A DNA stretch of 64,000 nucleotides, taken from the NCBI GenBank assembly GCA_015709715.1, contig CP054184.1, positions 2,279,001-2,343,000 of the forward strand. Direction: 5' to 3'. Positions 1-8,003 of the stretch are shown here, one piece after another. This DNA is from Nitrospira sp. (GTDB taxonomy: Bacteria; Nitrospirota; Nitrospiria; Nitrospirales; Nitrospiraceae). Within the stretch, counting starts at the first letter, position 1; each line of letters opens with the position of its first letter. A model generated the notes under the pieces. That model saw nothing but the letters and a program-made list of their open reading frames with translations, was not told the DNA's origin and ran no database searches. A program made the position numbers and the translations under genes.

Positions 1-386
1 GGTTCAACGAGGGCGTAGCAGAGGTCGCCATCGACTTCGAGGATGCGGTTCATGCGATGGAGATCGAGCACGACCTGGCCACGCTCCGCCGGAGCCGCAG
101 AGCCATATCCCAAGTTCTTGCCGGTCGAGACCGTCCATATCGGCACCTTGTGTTTGTTGCAGATACCAACGATCTTCTGGATTTGTTCCACAGTCGTCGC
201 CAGAATCGCGGCGGACGGCTGGTGATTCGCCTCCGCCACCGGCATCATGACCTTGGTATAGGGTGCGAGCTGATCAGCACTCGTCAGCACATTACTCTCC
301 CCCAAGACGCCACGGAACTCCTTCACCGCGGCATCAAACGTTTCTTCGGAAACACCCTTCGGCAAGGCGATATATTTGCTGGCCAT
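1..386 (-). CDS. pchF: 4-cresol dehydrogenase (p-cresol methylhydroxylase) flavoprotein subunit, N-terminal part
   Basis: Only the first 128 codons lie in the window; the gene runs off the left edge. The translation begins MASKYIALPKGVSEE and contains PYTKVMMPV, TTVEQIQKIV, PIWTVSTGKNLGYGSAAP and CYALVEP. From memory of the Pseudomonas PchF sequence these match its N-terminus almost segment by segment, and they belong to the PP-type FAD-binding domain of the vanillyl-alcohol oxidase family. In that family the flavoprotein oxidises 4-alkylphenols in the periplasm and passes electrons to a small cytochrome c, which fits the cytochrome gene at 1301-1642. The start ATG follows an AGGAGGAAGA ribosome site. 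The active-site and covalent-FAD residues lie outside the window, so substrate is not proven. Confidence 0.85.
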   Translation of the reverse strand, partial: MASKYIALPKGVSEETFDAAVKEFRGVLGESNVLTSADQLAPYTKVMMPVAEANHQPSAAILATTVEQIQKIVGICNKHKVPIWTVSTGKNLGYGSAAPAERGQVVLDLHRMNRILEVDGDLCYALVE

Positions 387-407
387 TCTTCTTCCTCCTG
401 GCTCGGG

Positions 408-1286
408 CTAGAGATCCACCACAAATGACACGAATCGTTCCTGCGGATGCGTCCCATCACCGATTGGCGATTGCCGCACGAACGCGCGGCTGGCACAGGA
501 TTCTCGAACGGAATCGACACCCAGCGCCGAGACGGTCACGGCATAACCCACGGACTCGACCCAGTCGCCGGCCTGCAACCTGACGGTCTCGCGCCTGCAT
601 GCTCGCAGGGGAATGGGCTCCCATCCCTCGATTGCAGTCAGGCCGATCAGCCTGCGCCCGTCCGCCAGCGAGAGCCCTGAACTGTGGAGATGGACGGATT
701 CCGATTCGGTCGACAGATACGACGAAAATCCCGGCGCAGACCAACCTGACACGGGGCCCGCTTCGTTCGGGGCGTGAAGAAAATCTTCAGTTATCGAGAA
801 TCCGTCCTGGTCGGCGGCGAGCTGCGACGCCAAAATACCTCCCACGCCATGAGCCGGGGAGGTGGTTGCCCAGGCATGGCGGAGCTGACAGGCACTGTCT
901 GCCGAGCACACATGCGTGCCCATCGAGAGGAGCCGAACGCCGGCTGTCCGAGCCAGCTCAAGAACAATCACCGCGCTGGCATCGTCCATCACGGCGATCA
1001 TCCGCGTTCCCCGGGACTGATCCAGCAGAGTGACCATCCGGTCCACGGCGGTTAACAACCCGCCTTTCAGTTTCACGATTCGGAGCGCTTCGTATGTCAA
1101 ACCTACACAGGCGGCGCCTGCGCCGCTTGCGAAGGCCTCGTCCGCACCGGTACCGCCCAAGACCAACATGCACCGGCTGGGTCTTCGCACAGGTGACTCC
1201 GCAAAGGTCCATGGAGGAACACCCATCGCCAGGAGAGCCCCGCCCGCTAGCAGGCCCTTCATCAGACTGCGTCGATCAACCTTCAT
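408..1286 (-). CDS. Tat-exported protein of unknown function, between PchC-like and PchF-like genes
   Basis: 292 residues. The N-terminus MKVDRRSLMKGLLAGGALLAMG is a twin-arginine signal (DRRSLMKG followed by a hydrophobic stretch), with likely cleavage after TFAES, so the mature protein should be folded before export to the periplasm. I recognise no enzyme family. The middle has Ala/Gly-rich segments (GGTGADEAFASGAGAA, VMDDASAVIVLELARTAGV) and scattered cysteines (HVCSADSACQL), but no CXXCH haem site. It sits 14 bp downstream of a cytochrome c gene and 21 bp upstream of the flavoprotein gene, so a role in assembly or as an extra subunit of the flavocytochrome is an inference from position only. 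The start is supported by AGGAGGGC 8 nt upstream. Confidence 0.7.
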   Translation of the reverse strand: MKVDRRSLMKGLLAGGALLAMGVPPWTFAESPVRRPSRCMLVLGGTGADEAFASGAGAACVGLTYEALRIVKLKGGLLTAVDRMVTLLDQSRGTRMIAVMDDASAVIVLELARTAGVRLLSMGTHVCSADSACQLRHAWATTSPAHGVGGILASQLAADQDGFSITEDFLHAPNEAGPVSGWSAPGFSSYLSTESESVHLHSSGLSLADGRRLIGLTAIEGWEPIPLRACRRETVRLQAGDWVESVGYAVTVSALGVDSVRESCASRAFVRQSPIGDGTHPQERFVSFVVDL

Positions 1287-1300
1287 GGAGTGAGCCCTCC

Positions 1301-1642
1301 TTACTTGTTGGCCTCTGCTTTGGACAGATATTCGGCCAGTTTTTCCAACGACTGGTCATCGATCTCGGAAGCGCGAAACGCCGGCATTGCCCGGTTGCCG
1401 TGTCGCACGATGAATTGGATGTAGGTAGGATCCAGGCCGCGACCTCGAAGGGTCGGACCTACTGCGGTTTCGTGGCACAAGGCGCAGATCTTCGCATAGA
1501 CCTCGGCTCCATTCTTCCACGCGAAGCCTGGCTTGGGCGCCTCTTCGGGCGCCGCCCCGGCGACTCTCGCTGCCATCCCAGCCGCAACGAGCACCACCAG
1601 GCCAAGCCTGGACAATTGCTTATTGGTTGTTATCCCACCCAT
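1301..1642 (-). CDS. Small cytochrome c, probable PchC-like electron acceptor of the flavoprotein
   Basis: 113 residues with a signal peptide (about residues 1-29) and one haem c site, CALCH, near residue 53. The axial methionine is probably in RAMPAFRASEI, followed by the usual C-terminal helix (LEKLAEYLSKAEANK). Size and position match the cytochrome subunit of p-cresol methylhydroxylase, which docks on the flavoprotein and carries electrons to the respiratory chain. It is first in a tightly spaced run with the Tat protein (14-bp gap) and the flavoprotein. AAGAGGAGG precedes the ATG. A general mono-haem cytochrome c is the alternative reading; the link to PchF rests on neighbourhood. Confidence 0.8.
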   Translation of the reverse strand: MGGITTNKQLSRLGLVVLVAAGMAARVAGAAPEEAPKPGFAWKNGAEVYAKICALCHETAVGPTLRGRGLDPTYIQFIVRHGNRAMPAFRASEIDDQSLEKLAEYLSKAEANK

Positions 1643-1810
1643 ATCGCCTCCTCTTGCTGGCCTCGCTCACTCTCCTCCGCGCTTCACATAGGCGGGGACA
1701 TCTTGCATCTGGCAGTCGAAGACATGCCCTCCCTACTGCCCCTGCTCATCGATCGCCGCTTTGAACTGTCGCACCACGTTGAGCAATTCTCTCTGAGGTC
1801 CTGTCCTCTG

Positions 1811-2173
1811 TTACTTCCTCAGCGTCAGCACATAGGCGAGCAGGTCCTGGATCTCTGCCTCGGAAAGTTGGCTCTTCCACGCCACCATCGCCGTTTTGGG
1901 TTTGCCGTTCTGAATCACGTCGAGCAATTCCGCGTCAGACTTCTTTTTGCTCTCGGCGCTCGTGAAGTCTCCCGCCGGCGGCTTCAGTTGTTTCCCGATG
2001 GGTCCGTCGCCCTTCCCCGCCGGGCCATGACAGGTCACACACTTGGCCTGGTAGATGGATTTCCCCTTGGCGGCGTCGCTACCAGCCGCAGACACGAACT
2101 GCGTCATTGAAGACCATCCCCACGCCGCAACCAAGGCAGCCAGCACCACCGTCGATCGATACATCGTTGCCAT
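1811..2173 (-). CDS. Mono-haem cytochrome c
   Basis: 120 residues, starting MATMYRSTVVLAALVAAWGW, a secretion signal. One CVTCH haem site is followed by GPAGKGDGPIGKQLKPPAGDFT, and the likely axial Met is in KTAMVAWKSQLSEAEIQDLLAYVLTL. The frame is open further upstream, but ATG at 2173 is preceded by AGAGGAGG and gives a clean signal peptide, so I use it. It lies 58 bp downstream of the small membrane protein that follows the fused cbb3 oxidase, suggesting it is the oxidase's soluble electron donor. That partnership is inferred. A similar cytochrome occurs at 56046-56405. Confidence 0.85.
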   Translation of the reverse strand: MATMYRSTVVLAALVAAWGWSSMTQFVSAAGSDAAKGKSIYQAKCVTCHGPAGKGDGPIGKQLKPPAGDFTSAESKKKSDAELLDVIQNGKPKTAMVAWKSQLSEAEIQDLLAYVLTLRK

Positions 2174-2231
2174 CGTCGCCTCCTCTGTATGTGAGATGAG
2201 CGGTTTCATGCGATTTATGACTTCCATCTCC

Positions 2232-2435
2232 TCAATACGAACTCCAGAATCGGATCGTGTAGTAAATCCCCCAAGCAATAAGTCCGAGCGAGACGAGTTT
2301 GAGCCAGGTCGGGATAGATCCGCTTCGTTCGCGTATTCCCGCCGGCTCATACACATAGGTGCCTGGCTCGTCACCGGTCTTGGGCATCGGCTCGGAGGAC
2401 ATCACTTGATCCTTTGGCGCGGATGGGTCGTTCAT
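2232..2435 (-). CDS. Small single-span membrane protein, possible oxidase accessory subunit
   Basis: 67 residues: a hydrophilic N-terminal half (MNDPSAPKDQVMSSEPMPKTGDEPGTYVYEP), then one C-terminal membrane helix (WLKLVSLGLIAWGIYYTIRFW). It sits 39 bp after the stop of the fused cbb3 oxidase gene. Small one-helix subunits (CcoQ/CcoH-like) are common beside cbb3 oxidases, and the GIYYTIRFW ending resembles such anchors, but the similarity is too weak to name it. An upstream ATG at 2456 is possible; the one at 2435 has a GTGAGGTACGA ribosome site and is preferred. Confidence 0.7.
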   Translation of the reverse strand: MNDPSAPKDQVMSSEPMPKTGDEPGTYVYEPAGIRERSGSIPTWLKLVSLGLIAWGIYYTIRFWSSY

Positions 2436-2474
2436 TCGTACCTCACGGACCTGCATTCCCAGGTCGGACGCCGC

Positions 2475-5309
2475 CTACTGCGCCGGACCACTGGCCATCA
2501 TGGGTGTCCGAACTTCCGCGCGACCGGATATTGCCGACCAGATTCTCTCGCGCGCTCTCTGCCGGTCCTGCTCTTGAAGACCTGCCGTCACGAGTTCAGC
2601 TTCATGGGCCATGGCTCGCAACGATTGGACGTAATGCACCAGGTCCCATACTTCTTCTGCTTTCAGACCGTCGAACGGCGGCATCGGCGTCCCGCCGATC
2701 CCGCCCACAATCGTCTGGAACAGGTGCGGCCCGTCATGCCCGAGCTTAACTCCTCCCGGCATGCCGGCCGGAAGCGAGAGATGGGCGGGCCTGATGGGCT
2801 CACCCCAGTCGTCCATGAGCATGCCGGGCCCTGCCAGCGGGCCATCCGCCTGGCCTTGCTCGCCGTGACACAAGACGCAGTTCATCTGAAACAAAACCTT
2901 TCCCCTTTCAATCGATGCTACCGTCAGCGGGACTTCAGATGGAATGGAGATTGGGATACCAACCGACTCCTTTCTCCAGCGATCGGAGAATGTCTTCAGA
3001 TACTGGACGACGGCCCCCCGCTGTCGGTCCGGGATCTCTTGCATGGACGGCATCGACGTGCCCCACAGGCCATGCGTCAGCGTCAGGTACAGGTCGGCAT
3101 CGGTCGGCAAAGAGTCCTTGCCGGCGGTGGACCGGAACTTAAACACCCCCGTCGTGAAGTCGCGGGGTTTCGGATGAAGAAACACCGCCGATGGACCTTT
3201 CCCGTCACCCTTCGCACCGTGACAACCGGCGCATCGTCGGGCGTACACCTCTTTGCCGAGCGACAGGACTTCCTCGCGGGCCTGCGGACTCCCGGGGAGG
3301 CTTGCTGCGCCTGACATCCGGGTCGAGGGTGATCCCGCACGCCAATCGCCGATCGCAGTCCCGAGACGTTGGAGATAGGCCACGAGGGCCAAGCCTTCCT
3401 CATTCAATTGCGGCGGGCCTTCCTTCCCACCCGTATCGAACAGCCATGGAAAACGCGGCATGATCGAATCGTAGACGACATCGGCCGGATTCCAGAGGTG
3501 GGCCACATGCCAGTCATCCCCGTATTTCCGTCCGACGCGCGTGAGGTCAGGCCCGATGCGCCGGGTACTGAACAGGTGCGGCACATCATAGGCCGATTCA
3601 CCGATCTGAGACACCGGCCCCCACCGGAGCGACTCGCCGGTTACGGGGCGGATGTACTGGGAATGGCAATGCCAACAACCGTCGCGGATATACACCTGCC
3701 GGCCCCGCTGTTCGAGGGGGGTGTAATCCTCCACCCGGACAGTGAGATCAGTCACAACATCGACGACGGTGGTCACGCGGGAAGCAGGCTGAAGCCAGGG
3801 AATGATGCCCAGGATGAACACCGCCACTGAGAAAAACCCGATGCCTGCCAGGATACCGACCGTGGAAGGATTCTCAAGCCAACTTCTGCCCGGCACCATC
3901 GCAATCGGCTGGCTGTGCCTCTGCATCGGCACAGCCAGCTCTGTCTCAATCGGCTCACCCTGACCGATGGTTTTATAAAAGTTATACGCCATCAAGCCGA
4001 GAGCCAGATCCATCATGGTGCCCACGACGGTTCTCGCTACCCACCAGGGCTGCATGACTTTGACCGAATCGACGAAGTCCGCGCCGTGTTCCAGCATCGA
4101 TCCTTGAATGAACCCCTGCGCCGTGAGGCCGAGAATCATGGCCGAAAATCCGGTCACCGTGAGCCAGAGGTGCCAGCTGGCCAGACGATCGCTCCAGAGT
4201 TGCCGGCCCACCAGGCGCGGCCAGACATAATAGAGCCCTCCGACCACCCACAGAATCATGGCGCCGAATACGGTCAGATGGGCATGGCCGATGACGAAAT
4301 CGTTGAAATGGGTCAACTGTTGAAACCGGTAGAGAGATTCGATCGAACCCTGCACGCTGCCGACGAGGTAATAGAACACCCCGATCATGAGAAACTTCGC
4401 CGCATAGTTGTCGCCGCCTCCGCCGCCCAGGACGGTTCCCCAACGCCCCAGCATGGTGCCGAAGAAATTCACGATCACGGTCACGACCGGAATGATCATC
4501 CACATGCTGTGGACGATGGAGACCGTTTGCGTCCAGTGCGGGATGGGACTGTAGAGGTAATGATGCGTCCCGACGAGCGGATAGAACAGCGCGAGGGTCC
4601 AGAATCCTAACAGCGAAAGCTTGTGGCTATAGAGCGCATTCTTCGCCGCAAGCGGTAAAAAATAATAAATCGTTGCCAGCCCGGCCGGCGTCATCCACAA
4701 GCCAACAACATAGTGAATGTACAATCCGTGCATCGCGGCATTGTTCGCTCCCGCCAGCGGTCCATAGGGGAGCAGCACGTTGCCGATGAGCAGGTTGAGC
4801 AGAGTCCAGATCGCGGCGGCGAGCGCGTACCACAGAGACACATAGAACCGGGCCGCCCGCCGACGGAAGATCGTGCCAAGGACTTGGATCGTGAGACCCA
4901 CGAATACCACGTAGCGCAGGATATTCAAGGGCCATTCGAACTCCGCGTTCTCCACGCCGATAACATAGCCCATCAGCAGCGACAGCGAACCGAGGACCAG
5001 AAAGGCATTCCAGAGCCAGAGCAGTCCCCATCCCCATTCGGCCTTGTACAGCGGGGTCCCGCACAGTCGTGGAAGGAAATAGTAGAGGAGCGCGATGAAG
5101 GCCGTGGTGAACGACCCGAAGATCACGCCGTTCGTGTGCACGGGACGGAGCCGCCCGAACGTGAACCAGGAGATTCCCCCCAAAAATTCAGGATTGTGAA
5201 ATTGGATCGAAACAAGAACGCCGACGAGCGGAAAGAACGTGAGCCAAACCAACGCCCACCGAGCCCAGGCTTGCACAAGCGATTTTGCGGACGGGTCTGT
5301 CGTATCCAT
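2475..5309 (-). CDS. ccoNOP: cbb3-type cytochrome c oxidase, CcoN-CcoO-CcoP fusion
   Basis: 944 residues combining three normally separate oxidase subunits. Residues 1 to about 450 are a haem-copper subunit I: RPVHTN (His58, low-spin haem), GLYIHYVVG (His199, probable CuB ligand), LFYPLVGTHH (Tyr243 in the place of the cross-linked Tyr, His249/His250) and VIGHAHL (His342/His344). After one more membrane helix (about 485-505) comes a CcoO-like domain with CWHCH at 545-549 and a likely axial Met in MPRF (617). Two CcoP-like cytochrome c domains follow, with CAGCH at 693-697 and CVLCH at 811-815. The product should oxidise cytochrome c, reduce O2 and pump protons. The retained Tyr and CuB histidines argue against nitric oxide reductase. 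The start has AAGGGATC upstream. Confidence 0.9.
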   Translation of the reverse strand: MDTTDPSAKSLVQAWARWALVWLTFFPLVGVLVSIQFHNPEFLGGISWFTFGRLRPVHTNGVIFGSFTTAFIALLYYFLPRLCGTPLYKAEWGWGLLWLWNAFLVLGSLSLLMGYVIGVENAEFEWPLNILRYVVFVGLTIQVLGTIFRRRAARFYVSLWYALAAAIWTLLNLLIGNVLLPYGPLAGANNAAMHGLYIHYVVGLWMTPAGLATIYYFLPLAAKNALYSHKLSLLGFWTLALFYPLVGTHHYLYSPIPHWTQTVSIVHSMWMIIPVVTVIVNFFGTMLGRWGTVLGGGGGDNYAAKFLMIGVFYYLVGSVQGSIESLYRFQQLTHFNDFVIGHAHLTVFGAMILWVVGGLYYVWPRLVGRQLWSDRLASWHLWLTVTGFSAMILGLTAQGFIQGSMLEHGADFVDSVKVMQPWWVARTVVGTMMDLALGLMAYNFYKTIGQGEPIETELAVPMQRHSQPIAMVPGRSWLENPSTVGILAGIGFFSVAVFILGIIPWLQPASRVTTVVDVVTDLTVRVEDYTPLEQRGRQVYIRDGCWHCHSQYIRPVTGESLRWGPVSQIGESAYDVPHLFSTRRIGPDLTRVGRKYGDDWHVAHLWNPADVVYDSIMPRFPWLFDTGGKEGPPQLNEEGLALVAYLQRLGTAIGDWRAGSPSTRMSGAASLPGSPQAREEVLSLGKEVYARRCAGCHGAKGDGKGPSAVFLHPKPRDFTTGVFKFRSTAGKDSLPTDADLYLTLTHGLWGTSMPSMQEIPDRQRGAVVQYLKTFSDRWRKESVGIPISIPSEVPLTVASIERGKVLFQMNCVLCHGEQGQADGPLAGPGMLMDDWGEPIRPAHLSLPAGMPGGVKLGHDGPHLFQTIVGGIGGTPMPPFDGLKAEEVWDLVHYVQSLRAMAHEAELVTAGLQEQDRQRARERIWSAISGRAEVRTPMMASGPAQ

Positions 5310-5341
5310 CTACAGATCCCTTGTTCGCCGAGGCATTTTTC

Positions 5342-5358
5342 CCACGTGTAATACGTGG
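5342..5358. promoter_or_regulatory. Inverted repeat upstream of the fused oxidase gene
   Basis: CCACGT-GTAAT-ACGTGG is a perfect 6-bp inverted repeat with a 5-bp spacer, 33 bp before the oxidase start codon. Its spacing and symmetry suit a dimeric regulator, but it does not match the FNR/CRP box (TTGAT-N4-ATCAA), and no clear -35/-10 pair was found next to it. It could also fold in the leader mRNA. Confidence 0.35.
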
Positions 5359-5447
5359 ACAATGTCTAATACCTATTTATTCGTCTAAGACTCTGTCGTG
5401 AATAACTCCCTTGGGCTGCACCGTGAGACCGCCACAGAACGCCGCCT

Positions 5448-6187
5448 TCAGTAGCCCGCGAATTTTTCGGTTCGAATATCGCTGTCGTCGATGCGAGCCT
5501 CTTTGAGCATGGTCCGCAATGCGCCAACCATGCCGGGCGGGCCGACCACATAATAGATAGGCTTGTTCACGTTCGCAAGATGCTTAGCGAGCAAGGCCGC
5601 GTTGATGTATCCCGTTTCCCCCTGCCAGACTAGAGAAGACTTCTCCGGCTCGGTCATCGTGCCCACGAACGTGTAGCGAGGATTCGTTGCCTGTAAGGCC
5701 TGCAATTCGTCCAGGAATGGGGCATCCTCCGGCCTTCGGTTCGAGTAGAACAAGATCATGCGGTGTGACGATTGCTGCATCGCCGCCTGCACCAGCATGC
5801 TGCGGAACGGTGTAATGCCGATCCCGCCCGACAGAAATACGGCCGGGCGAGTCTGATCGGTATGCAGCACCAATTTTCCGAACGGCCCTTCCATGCGGAC
5901 GGTTGAGCCGATCGGCATACGTTGCAGTTCACGTTGAAGGCCGTATCACGCAGTCTGGTGGCCACCATCAGGGTGGATTCCTGCGGCGCACTCGCGATGG
6001 AAAACGCTCTGGTGTTGCCCTCCGCATCGGTCTCGGACGGTTGAAGCAGCGTCAAATCAACGAACTGCCCCGGTGCAAAGACGAACTGCGGCGGCTTGTC
6101 GAAGTAGAACGCCATCGTCCCTTCCGCCACCAGCCGTCGTTCGGTCAGCGTGACCGTATAGCCGTTCTCGTTCACTGCCTCACTCAT
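5448..6187 (-). pseudogene. FAD/NAD(P)H oxidoreductase (ferredoxin reductase type), interrupted by a one-base frameshift
   Basis: Two overlapping frames together make one ferredoxin-NADP reductase-like protein of about 246 residues. The first part (MSEAVNENGYTVTLTERRL, FAPGQFVDL, TRAFSIASAP) carries the FAD-binding barrel with the RxFS-type motif. The second (MPIGSTVRMEGPFGKLVL, VFLSGGIGITPFRSML, VVGPPGMVGAL) carries the NAD(P)H domain with GGIGITP and a C-terminal EKFAGY. The frame breaks near 5935: reading TTC-AAn-CGT-GAA-CTG-CAA-CGT-ATG-CCG restores FxRELQRMPIG, so a single base seems to be missing. This is either a sequencing error or a recent inactivating deletion. Other parts look intact, which favours an error or a very young lesion. 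It could feed electrons from NAD(P)H to the neighbouring redox proteins. Confidence 0.75.
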
Positions 6188-6233
6188 GGCGCACTCTTAT
6201 GGTCGTACAATATACGCACTTCAACCACGCCGC

Positions 6234-6470
6234 TCAGAGTGTCTTGTGCGTGCCGTCGCAGAATGGGGGATTCTTGGTCTGCTTACATTGACAGAGCGCA
6301 ACCGTTTTTTTCTCGGTCGTTGTGAACTCCATAGGTGTGAAGCTCGTTCCCTTGTGAGACCCGTCGCAAAACGGCTGGGCTTTCGAGCGCCCACACCGAC
6401 ACCAATAATACGTGCCCGCTTCCAACTCCAACACGGCCGGCTGCTTCGCTGCAATGACTGGCTTTTCCAT
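6234..6470 (-). CDS. Tandem CDGSH iron-sulfur protein
   Basis: 78 residues with two CDGSH-type [2Fe-2S] sites: CRCGRSKAQPFCDGSH and CQCKQTKNPPFCDGTH. Each shows the C-x-C-x2-(S/T)-x3-P-x-C-D-G-x-H pattern with three Cys and one His as ligands. Double-CDGSH proteins of this size are common in bacteria and act as small redox or cluster-transfer proteins in the cytoplasm. The ATG at 6470 has AGGAGGACCGAGA in front and is chosen over a longer frame. It lies just upstream of the frameshifted FAD reductase in the same direction (46-bp gap), so the two may be cotranscribed. Confidence 0.9.
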   Translation of the reverse strand: MEKPVIAAKQPAVLELEAGTYYWCRCGRSKAQPFCDGSHKGTSFTPMEFTTTEKKTVALCQCKQTKNPPFCDGTHKTL

Positions 6471-6665
6471 TCTCGGTCCTCCTCGGAGCCATATGTTGAA
6501 CAAGGCACTCCCGCAGGGGACACCTTGTTCCCATAGACCATCTGTCTCTCTGACGGTCTCCGTCGGCCGCATGGATAATAGCCGCACGGACGCCCTGTGG
6601 CTCTAATTCATAGGGCCATCCGTCGTGAGACGGATGGCCTTCTGACATTCAATGAACAGACGCGG

Positions 6666-7598
6666 TCATTGCGCCTTGAGATCAATCACTGTCCCGCTCT
6701 CATCCAATTCCACGGTCACCATCGACCCCTCTGCGATCGGCTTGGTCTTCACTTCCATCCGATCCAACGGAAACACTTTCTCGCCTTCCGGTGTCCACAA
6801 TTTGATTTCTTTTTTGGTCAACCCGGCATAGACAAGCTTGCCGGAAATCAGACGGTGCGCCCCTGGTTTATTTTTATGTTTTCCATGGTGGTCGATCACC
6901 AGATTCTCTTCATTGAGCCACAGTGTGACCTCGTCACCGACGGCGGCATCGGCCGGGGCCGTCTTGGCATTGATAGTGTATTGGCCCACGGGGGTCTTCA
7001 CAAACACTACACCGGACTGGATTTTCGTCACCTCCCCATGCAAGGTCAGGTGATAGCCTGACTTGGTGTGGGGATGTTCATCCAATTCCATCTCCACGGT
7101 CATCCGATGGATATCGATGACCTTCCCGGCTTCGTTCAGCTCGATGGCGATCGGTGTCCCTTCCTCCACGCCCGACAGCTGAGACCGGCCCGTTTGCACG
7201 TCAAATGTCTTCTCACCCTCGGGCGTCCAGAGCTTGATTTCTTTCCTGTCCTTCGACGCATAGGCCAGCTTGCCCGAGACGAACCGATGAGAATGGGATG
7301 GATCTCCCTTCCGATGGACGTCAACTACCACATTGTTTTCGTTGACCTGCATCTCAACTTCTTCACCGACTTCCAGGTTTTTCGGCGCCGTGGCGGAGGA
7401 GATCTTCAACTGGCCCCATGGCGTCTTCACCGTGATCAGGTCGGGCTGGATCTTGGAAACGACGCCGCTGACCTTTATGTGCGTCCCCGTGACATGCGAC
7501 CCACCCGGGCCGTGCGCCCCTCCTTGGTCAGCCAAGCCATTGGGCGCCTCCATCAACAAGCTCAGAACGATCGAACCGAGAAGCATTATCTTGCGCAT
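6666..7598 (-). CDS. Secreted protein built of two long repeats, function unknown
   Basis: 310 residues starting MRKIMLLGSIVLSLLMEAPNGLA, a signal peptide, so the product is periplasmic or outside the cell. The mature part repeats an A-B unit twice. The A motifs are TVKTPWGQLKISSATAPKN and FVKTPVGQYTINAKTAPAD; the B motifs are KEIKLWTPEGEKTFDVQ and KEIKLWTPEGEKVFPLD. Each is followed by an acidic, beta-rich stretch (VNENNVVVDVHR, LNEENLVIDHH), and His-rich loops sit between units. The pattern suggests small beta-barrel modules. No enzyme motif is visible. The second of two in-frame ATGs is chosen because AAGGAG lies 7 nt before it and only 1 nt before the first. It is followed by a gap and is probably monocistronic. 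Confidence 0.75.
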   Translation of the reverse strand: MRKIMLLGSIVLSLLMEAPNGLADQGGAHGPGGSHVTGTHIKVSGVVSKIQPDLITVKTPWGQLKISSATAPKNLEVGEEVEMQVNENNVVVDVHRKGDPSHSHRFVSGKLAYASKDRKEIKLWTPEGEKTFDVQTGRSQLSGVEEGTPIAIELNEAGKVIDIHRMTVEMELDEHPHTKSGYHLTLHGEVTKIQSGVVFVKTPVGQYTINAKTAPADAAVGDEVTLWLNEENLVIDHHGKHKNKPGAHRLISGKLVYAGLTKKEIKLWTPEGEKVFPLDRMEVKTKPIAEGSMVTVELDESGTVIDLKAQ

Positions 7599-8003
7599 CT
7601 GCATACTCCTTTTCTGGCAGCTCACTAATTCCGGTTGCCGTTGATTGTGACCATTCACATGACCCTCCCTGGTGATAGGTTATATACGAATTCTCTGATC
7701 TACAGAGTTACAACTCCGGCCTCCGGAAGATCATTACCAGATCAGCATTCCCGGTCGTGGTAACCTCCTGGACCTGATCGCACTCAGACTTTCTTTCTTC
7801 TTACAATCTGGTTGCGACGGTCCTATCCCACGTTCCGAGTTCTGATCGTGCGAAATCCCTGCCACATCAAGACATGATATTTCGTTCCTGATGCAGGGAG
7901 TATCTAGAAACTCTGGGTAAAAATGCAACACTTTCACAGGTACAGAAGGGCAGGAAGGGACAGGAGTAGCATACCGGATACGCTCCCACCTACGAAGGTG
8001 ATC
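7599..8003. other. Intergenic region, no gene seen
   Basis: About 405 bp between the repeat protein and the VOC gene. A short open frame on the minus strand (7734-7937) has no ribosome site and an unconvincing composition. A small inverted repeat CTCTG-ATCTA-CAGAG at 7693-7707 lies about 100 bp upstream of the repeat-protein start and may belong to its control region. I see no RNA gene. Confidence 0.5.

Noticed and set aside
1094..2110. Plus-strand open frame of 338 codons across the cytochrome genes
   Set aside because: It covers two clear cytochrome c genes with signal peptides and haem motifs on the minus strand.
2475..5309. Reading the fused oxidase as a nitric oxide reductase
   Set aside because: The active-site Tyr and CuB histidines match cbb3 oxidases, and CcoO/CcoP-like domains follow.
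7734..7937. 67-codon minus-strand frame in the gap before the VOC gene
   Set aside because: No ribosome site, no recognisable motif and atypical composition.
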